From the NCBI GenBank assembly GCA_963169105.1, contig OY720635.1, positions 132,885,872 through 132,949,871 on the forward strand: 64,000 nucleotides of DNA. The letters run 5' to 3'. Made by a program: the position numbers and the translations under genes. This DNA is from Ceriagrion tenellum (taxonomy: Eukaryota > Arthropoda > Insecta > Odonata > Coenagrionidae). Positions 58,254-64,000 of this stretch are shown in pieces. The notes under the pieces are model-generated. The model was not told the origin of the DNA. It did not search any database and saw only the letters and a list, made by a program, of their open reading frames with translations. Position 1 is the stretch's first letter. Each line of letters opens with the position of its first letter.

Positions 58254-59219
58254 ACGTCTACGTAATACCCTGCGAGCCACCACGAGGGTGTGTGGCAGGG
58301 GGTGAAGATCACCAAACATGCACTATTGCCATGTAAGTAGGATATATAAGGTAGACATGCTAGAAAATAGGGTGACAGTTTATTAGTTACTACAGTAGAT
58401 TATTAGTTATTGCAAGTAATTGCAGTAGTTATTACAATAGAATATTAGTTACTACGGTATAGTACAGGTTAAAATCTACACAATAAGGAAGGGATTATTG
58501 GTAGTTATTTCATCCATCATGCACTACAGACTATTCTAACTATATTTCACCTACCTATCCCTTTTTCAACGTTGCCTATTGTTCTCTCTTATGGTACGCG
58601 GAAAAAATGACATTTTAAATCTATCGGTACGACAATCTATCTCTCTAATCTTGTTAATATGGCCAAACCTACCATAATACGCAGGGGTTCTCAATATATA
58701 TCTAACGTCATCTGTGAACAAATCGGTTTCGAATTTACTTAAAAGGTTTAACCTAAATCTTAATCTGCGTTCTGATAGTAATTACCATTCTAGTTCTTCT
58801 ATTAAACTCGTAACACTTATACAATTATCATAATGGCATTTAACAAACCCAGCAGATCTCCTTTGCACGCGCTCTAATTCTTTTATTATACCTTCCTTGT
58901 ACGGATCCCATATACTAGCGGCATATTCTAAATGAGGCCTGACAAATGTAAAATAGATTCTTTCTCGTACTCTCTCATCGCATTTGCCTAGAACCCTTTT
59001 TACGAAGCCTAATCTACGGTTTGCTACACTAGTTATTTCCATGATGTGTTTCCCCCATGACATGTCTTCAGTGATGGTGACGCCTAAGTATTTAATTGAA
59101 TCTACGTTACATATTTTGTTTTCTTTGATGCAATAATTATTCCGGGGAAAGCCATTCTTTTCCCAAAAATTTATAATCGCGTACTTCTTCAAATTTAATT
59201 CTAGTTGCCATCTATCACA
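58254..59219 (-). mobile_element. Family A LINE 3' part that replaced SPH4 exon 3 and half of exon 4
   Basis: Reversed tail, hairpins, 3' UTR with the extra module also found in the full A copy, and coding region up to WQLELNLKK. Its right end (CATCTATCACA) abuts exon 4 sequence (TCTCCGTCTAACTAGG) directly. Confidence 0.87.
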
Positions 59220-60166
59220 TCTCCGTCTAACTAGGCTGGGTTCTTACTTTAAATTGCACGAAACCTTCATGTGTGCCGGTGGAGAGAAAGGAAAGGACGC
59301 GTGCAAGGTGAGTCCACTTACTTTGTTCTCCGGCAATTAGTATACTATCTAGCACAATTACTATGTTGTAAAATAGATCGATACTGAATTTGAGGATGAT
59401 GCTAAATGGTTTGCGTACGATATTTGCTTTATTATTATTAGGTGGAAATTAAATAATTCGCCACATCTTCCCTTTACCCTTAGACATCCACAGTTGCAAT
59501 CAAACCCATTTTCCCCTTACTCATGGCTAATTTTCTCTCCTGTAATTTCTTATTTTTCACCTTAGAGCTCCCATCAAAGTTCATTATCCAAAAGTTTAAT
59601 TCTCTGCCGCATTTCTACATGTTTCATGCTCAGAAATTTGTCCCCCTATCAAGCCTCTGTGCTACTCCATTTTTAATTCCATCTCAACTTATAGTTGAGT
59701 CCCGGGATAGAATGTGTAACTCCAGTTGAGTTAACCTACAATTAGAATATCGGTACGCAGTAGGTTCACCGAATTTTTTTCTGTGGAATCCTATTAGTAT
59801 GCTCGGAAGAGCTCTCAGTGAGCTACACTTCCCTCGAACTATACTTGGACAAGATATCAATATTCTCCTTCCCGATAAACTTGGTTATTCTAGATTATTT
59901 ATATGTAGACTTATGACTTGTTACTTCAAAAAAAATTCAATGCGAATTTGTTTGTATTTTAGGGTGACGGTGGCAGTCCATTGGTTAGTCCTCATCCAGA
60001 GCATCCAGAACACTACATTCAGTCCGGCATCGTTGCATGGGGTATTGGGTGCCTGGATCAGGACGTTCCCGGCGTCTATGCGAATATTGCTCACTTCAGG
60101 GACTGGATCGACGAGAGGATGAATGAAATTTTGGTCAGCTCTTATTATACCTTGACATCGATCTGA

Positions 60167-60971
60167 GGTTATTTGCTAATCCTTTTTAAACGGTGTTACA
60201 AGGCAGTAGAGAAGGAATATTTGACTATATCATTATAATGTTTTATTTGGAAGAGTATTGTCATTCACGTAAATATATTTTTGTCAGAGATTCATAGCCT
60301 TTTCTTGTATTTATTGTCTCCATAATAATTTCTAGTCTACTTACAAGGTTGCTGGAATTCTTTTTCGTAAGATATTTCGCTATTTTATTCTTGAGACTAT
60401 GAATTTATTTCTCGGACGCAGGTCTCTGCTTATGCTTAATGACATTTTTAAACCTTTACTGTTGAGTTATAATTTGTCTTCGCTTGTATTTTTTGTGTAA
60501 GTGTAATGGCTCGTGACTCTTAGTCAAGCCAAATATTTCCTGTTGATCTCTTCTGAGATTATTGTATTGGCCTAATGTGAGATGTATATGAAACTGAATT
60601 TTATAAAGAATGCTCTCCTATTTGAACAATTTGCATTTATTTTTTGGGAATGAAGGCTTGAAACACAACTTGTTTTCAAATTGGTTCCCTCTGTCATCAG
60701 CGCTACCCTTGGATACGATTTTTATATTTTTTCCTGTGTACTGAATGGCATCTGCTGCTCGTCACTATTTCCCTCATAACTGCTCAGCTATTTTGCGACC
60801 TGTGCTGTGTTATCTCTTCATCACTTTTCGGCTTCTCGCGCATATGCACTTACCTCTGTTTATTGGATTTAATGGCCCTTGCAAATAATTAGCAGTTTGA
60901 GCTCCGCAATCTGAACTTCTTCAGCCAAGGGTTAATTTGTCACAATAGTTAAACTCAACTGGAAAGTTTTT
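60167..60971 (+). other. SPH4 3' flank
   Basis: Weak similarity to the SPH3 3' flank just after the stop. No AATAAA at the expected distance. Otherwise nothing recognised. Confidence 0.45.
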
Positions 60972-62338
60972 ACACCATTTAAATTTAATTAAAAATAAAT
61001 TTTCATCCAAGGAAGTTGTCAGAAAACAAATCTGTATTGAGCACTTTACTATGGAGTGCGACCGAATACAGACTTAACGAGATAAGTTAAAATCTAGATA
61101 GCACTTCATGGCGTTAGAGAGTGCGGAAGTAAAATTACGAGGATTTGATTCAGTAAAGCAAGATTCCGCTGCATTACAAGGCGTAGGAAATATTACAAAT
61201 TCCTCCACTGTTTAATGCGGAGGCAATACTTCACACCGCATACTCAGGACGCGAGAAAAACTGTTCTACCAGTAGATCTCATTTTTAATTGGCCTTAAGA
61301 TCTCCAAAATAGTTAGTTTACCACTCATGGTGTATCACATGAGACAGGCCATCATATTTTGTGGAGACTTGCATCTACATCTACGTAATACCCTGCTAGC
61401 CACCATGACGGGGTGAAGATCGCCAATCATGCACTATTGACAAGGAACTAGGATATTTAATGGAAACATGCTAGATAATAGGGTCACATGCAGCTAGATG
61501 GTTAGTATCTACGTAATAAGAAAGGAATTATTGGTTGTTATTACATACATCATGCACTACAGACTACTCTAACTATATTTCACCTACCTATCCCTATGCT
61601 ACGCTGCCTATTGCTCTCTCATATGGTACGCGGGAAAAATGACATTTTAAATCGATCGGTACGACAATCTCTCTCTCTCTAAACTTGTTCATCTGATCAA
61701 ACCCAGCATAATACGCAGGGGTTCTCAAGATATATCCAATGTCATCTGTGATCAAATTGGTTTCGAATTACTCAAAAGGTTTAACCTAAATTATTCTCAA
61801 TTAAACTCAATTTGAAAGTTTTTTAATTACCAGCTTATTCATGCGACGAATTCGCGATAATTGACTGATATTATTCTTTGCAAAAACTTGTGTGCTCTTA
61901 ATATCTGCAAATGAAATACCCCCTAGCCTGTTATGAAAGCCTCCACAAAATATGATGGCCTGTCTCAGGTGAAACACCATGAGTGGTAAACTTTAACTAT
62001 TTCGGAGATCTTAAGGCCAATTAAAAATGCGATATCTACTGGTAGAATAGTTTGTCTCGCGTCCTGAGTATGCGGTGTGAAGTAATGCCTCCGTATTAAC
62101 CAGTGGAGAAATTTGTAGTATTTCCTACGCCTTGTAATGCAGCGGAATCTTGCTTTACTGAATCAAATCCTCGTAAGTTGATTTCCGCACTCCATAACAC
62201 CACGAAGTGCTTTCTACATTTAACTAATCTTGTTAAGTCTGTATTCGATCGCACTCCATAGTAAAGTGCTCACTACAGATTTTTTTCCTGACAACTTCCT
62301 TGGATGAAAATTTATTTTTAATTAAATTTAAATAGTGT
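60972..62338. repeat. Large palindrome with about 395-base arms
   Basis: Left arm 60972-61366 and right arm 61941-62338 are inverted copies. The outer ends are ATTTAAATTTAATTA with its complement, and the inner ends are CCATCATATTTTGTGGAG with its complement. The arms differ by scattered substitutions and small gaps. The spacer holds a family A fragment plus about 130 unassigned bases. No ORF was recognised in the arms. Confidence 0.8.
61371..61810 (-). mobile_element. Family A LINE 3' end inside the palindrome spacer
   Basis: Reversed tail, hairpin module (with an internal deletion), 3' UTR and coding end, with a further deletion near 61797. Confidence 0.82.
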
Positions 62339-62897
62339 TCTCCACTCGTGAAAGGACTTGGATCATAAGCGCATTGTTATAGTAGACGTCGTGGAGGTGA
62401 TTGTCGTTTAAAACCAAGCGACGCTTGTTAGTTGTGTATAGCGAGGTGCTTCCGAGATACCTGGGAAAATTATTGAGGAAGCGGAAATTACGTAGTTTCG
62501 TTATACGAAGGCTTTTAATTGATTTCTTTGATAAATTTCAATAATTGTACGAATGTAATTCTCATGATTTAGTCTGTTTACACCAAACTTATGCTTAAAT
62601 TGAGTTTTGTCGTGTTTTGTTTCAGAGCGTCATTAGTGTCAAATTGATGTAAAAGGTGTTATTAAGTGCTTCAGAAGTTCATATAATCTCCTTTTGTGTT
62701 ACGTACCCATGAAATGGAATGTGGCATCCTTTTCGCTTTAATTTATCCTTTATATTGCTTCGTTAAGGGATGAATATCCAGGTTAAACCGTGAAATTGTC
62801 AGCTGTGCACGTCAATGCACAATCGTAACTTATCATTGTTTAGTAAGAGATGAGCCTGAGAATGTGGAATCTAATCCATTTTTAAATAAAATTATGA
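62339..62897. other. Intergenic DNA
   Basis: No recognised feature between the palindrome and the terminal B element. Confidence 0.45.
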
Positions 62898-64000
62898 ATC
62901 TACATCTACATCTACGTCATACCCTGCAAGCCACCCAAAGGGTGTGTGGCAGGGGGTGCTTTCGCACCAGGCATGCATGAATGATATGGTAGAACACCGA
63001 CATTACACTAAAACCCGCGCACCACACATGCAAAGCGCCAATTAAAAATCTAATACCCAAGAAACATTCAATCTTCAATCGTTCCAACATGCAAGCGATA
63101 CAAAGACTACTACTACAGATTCAAAATATCATGCATAAATAAGAACACCAATATTTACATCATGCCTAAATAAGAGAGTAGAGAATATAATGAGAAAGAT
63201 TTACTGCCTGCCTATTGTCAATACTCGAACTATTCATGACGAAGATCACAGCTGTTATGGTCCCGAATGGTACGCGGAAAAAATGACATTTTATACCTAT
63301 CGGTTCTACAATCTAGCTCTCTAATTTTATTGGCGCGATCTAATCTGCCGTAGTACGAAGGGATTAATAGTATGTTTTTTACGTCGTCAGTAAAATGATT
63401 TTCCTGAAATTTATTTAGGAGGTTAAACCTATAATTCAATCTACGCTGTGATAGCGATTCCCATCCTAATTCTTCTAACAGTCCAGACACACTAGCCAAC
63501 TTATCGTAGCATCGTTTCACAAACCTAGCTCCTCTTCGCTGGACGCGATCTAACTCTGATATCAACCCCGTTTCGTATGGATCCAATACACTAACAGCAT
63601 ATTCCAGATGAGGCCTAACGATTGAAAATTAACAACGTTCTTTCACTTTCTCATCACATTTTCCAAGTACTCTCTTGATAAAGCTTAGCTTCCTATATGC
63701 TTGACCGCATATTTCCCTAATATGTTTTCCCCAAGATAGATCGTGAGTAATTGTGACCCCTAAGTACTTAACAGACTTGGCGTGAATAATTTCCGTATTA
63801 TTAATTCTGTAAGCCCTACCTGGCCTATTTTTCTTTTTCCAAAAGCTGACTGCTACGCACTTTTTTATGTTTAGTTCCATCTGCCACTTTTCGCACCAAG
63901 CATGAATAGCAAGTAGGTCGATTGTTAACGAGTCGCTATCTTCGGAATTGTTAATATCCCTATACACAACCGCGTCGTCTGCGAAGAGTCTAAGCTTACT
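62898..64000 (-). mobile_element. Family B LINE 3' part running off the window
   Basis: Reversed tail, hairpins, 3' UTR and coding end up to the FADDAVVY region at the window edge. The coding frame is open in two blocks (63967-63629 and 63586-63230) separated by a frameshift near 63629, so this copy is defective but close to B. Confidence 0.88.

Larger units (their letters stand above)
53972..60166 (+). pseudogene. SPH4: decayed clip-domain serine protease homolog
   Basis: Same family as SPH1-3, closest to SPH3. Exon 1 (53972-54150) has an intact signal peptide but a 4-base deletion at the CKC codons, which shifts frame to a stop. A second clip half-exon follows at 54307-54401. Exon 2 (57182-57493) is open, but GAHC reads GANC, losing the catalytic His. 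Exon 3 and about 75 bases of exon 4 are absent, replaced by a family A fragment (58254-59219). The rest of exon 4 is 59220-59307. Exon 5 (59963-60166) is open, with GDGGSPLVS in place of GDGGSPLVC, losing a cysteine. It cannot encode a normal SPH. The frames left open show the decay is recent. Confidence 0.85.

Overview
The window looks like arthropod, most likely insect, genomic DNA: intron-rich genes, AT-rich introns, abundant non-LTR retrotransposons and a family of clip-domain serine protease homologs typical of insect haemolymph. No species can be named from the sequence. No bacterial features, CRISPR arrays or rRNA genes were seen.

The host content is one tandem family on the + strand: four copies of a clip-domain serine protease homolog (SPH) of the phenoloxidase-activating-factor-2 type. 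SPH1 lacks its first exon in this window (exons 2-5, 374-4591). SPH2 (18064-26291) and SPH3 (35275-44253) are complete five-exon genes predicting about 395 and 380 residues. SPH4 (53972-60166) is a recent pseudogene. All copies share the same exon layout and intron phases (2, 2, 1, 0), a signal peptide, a six-cysteine clip domain split by intron 1, and a trypsin-like fold in which the catalytic Ser is Gly (GDGGSPL). The products should be secreted non-catalytic cofactors of the prophenoloxidase cascade. Core promoters with an AATATAAG TATA box are visible for SPH2, SPH3 and SPH4.

Almost everything else is mobile DNA. Two related non-LTR families dominate, called here A and B (APE endonuclease plus reverse transcriptase; CR1/Jockey-like, clade not settled). 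Each has one full-length copy of about 3.46 kb: A at 12584-16041 and B at 50329-53787. There are many 5'-truncated copies. Two rarer families, C and D, have related 3' ends. All four families end in two small hairpins followed by a (GTAGAT)n-type tail. Nested insertions with target-site duplications show that A jumped into B, B into A, and A into A.

Layout: 1-8 kb SPH1 plus flank with foldback repeats; 8-17 kb LINE nest; 17.5-26.3 kb SPH2 with a duplicated core promoter; 27-34 kb nested A/B LINEs and a family C element; 34.4-44.7 kb SPH3; 45-50 kb LINE ends, a MITE and SPH4 upstream DNA; 50.3-53.8 kb full-length B sitting in the SPH4 TATA box; 54-60.2 kb SPH4 pseudogene; 61-62.3 kb a large palindrome; 62.9-64 kb another B copy running off the window.

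The most striking observations are a family A LINE copy with dense A-to-G changes (41190-41545) that looks RNA-edited, the B insertion that splits and rebuilds the SPH4 TATA box, and mosaic divergence among SPH exons suggesting gene conversion. All coordinates and comparisons were made by eye.
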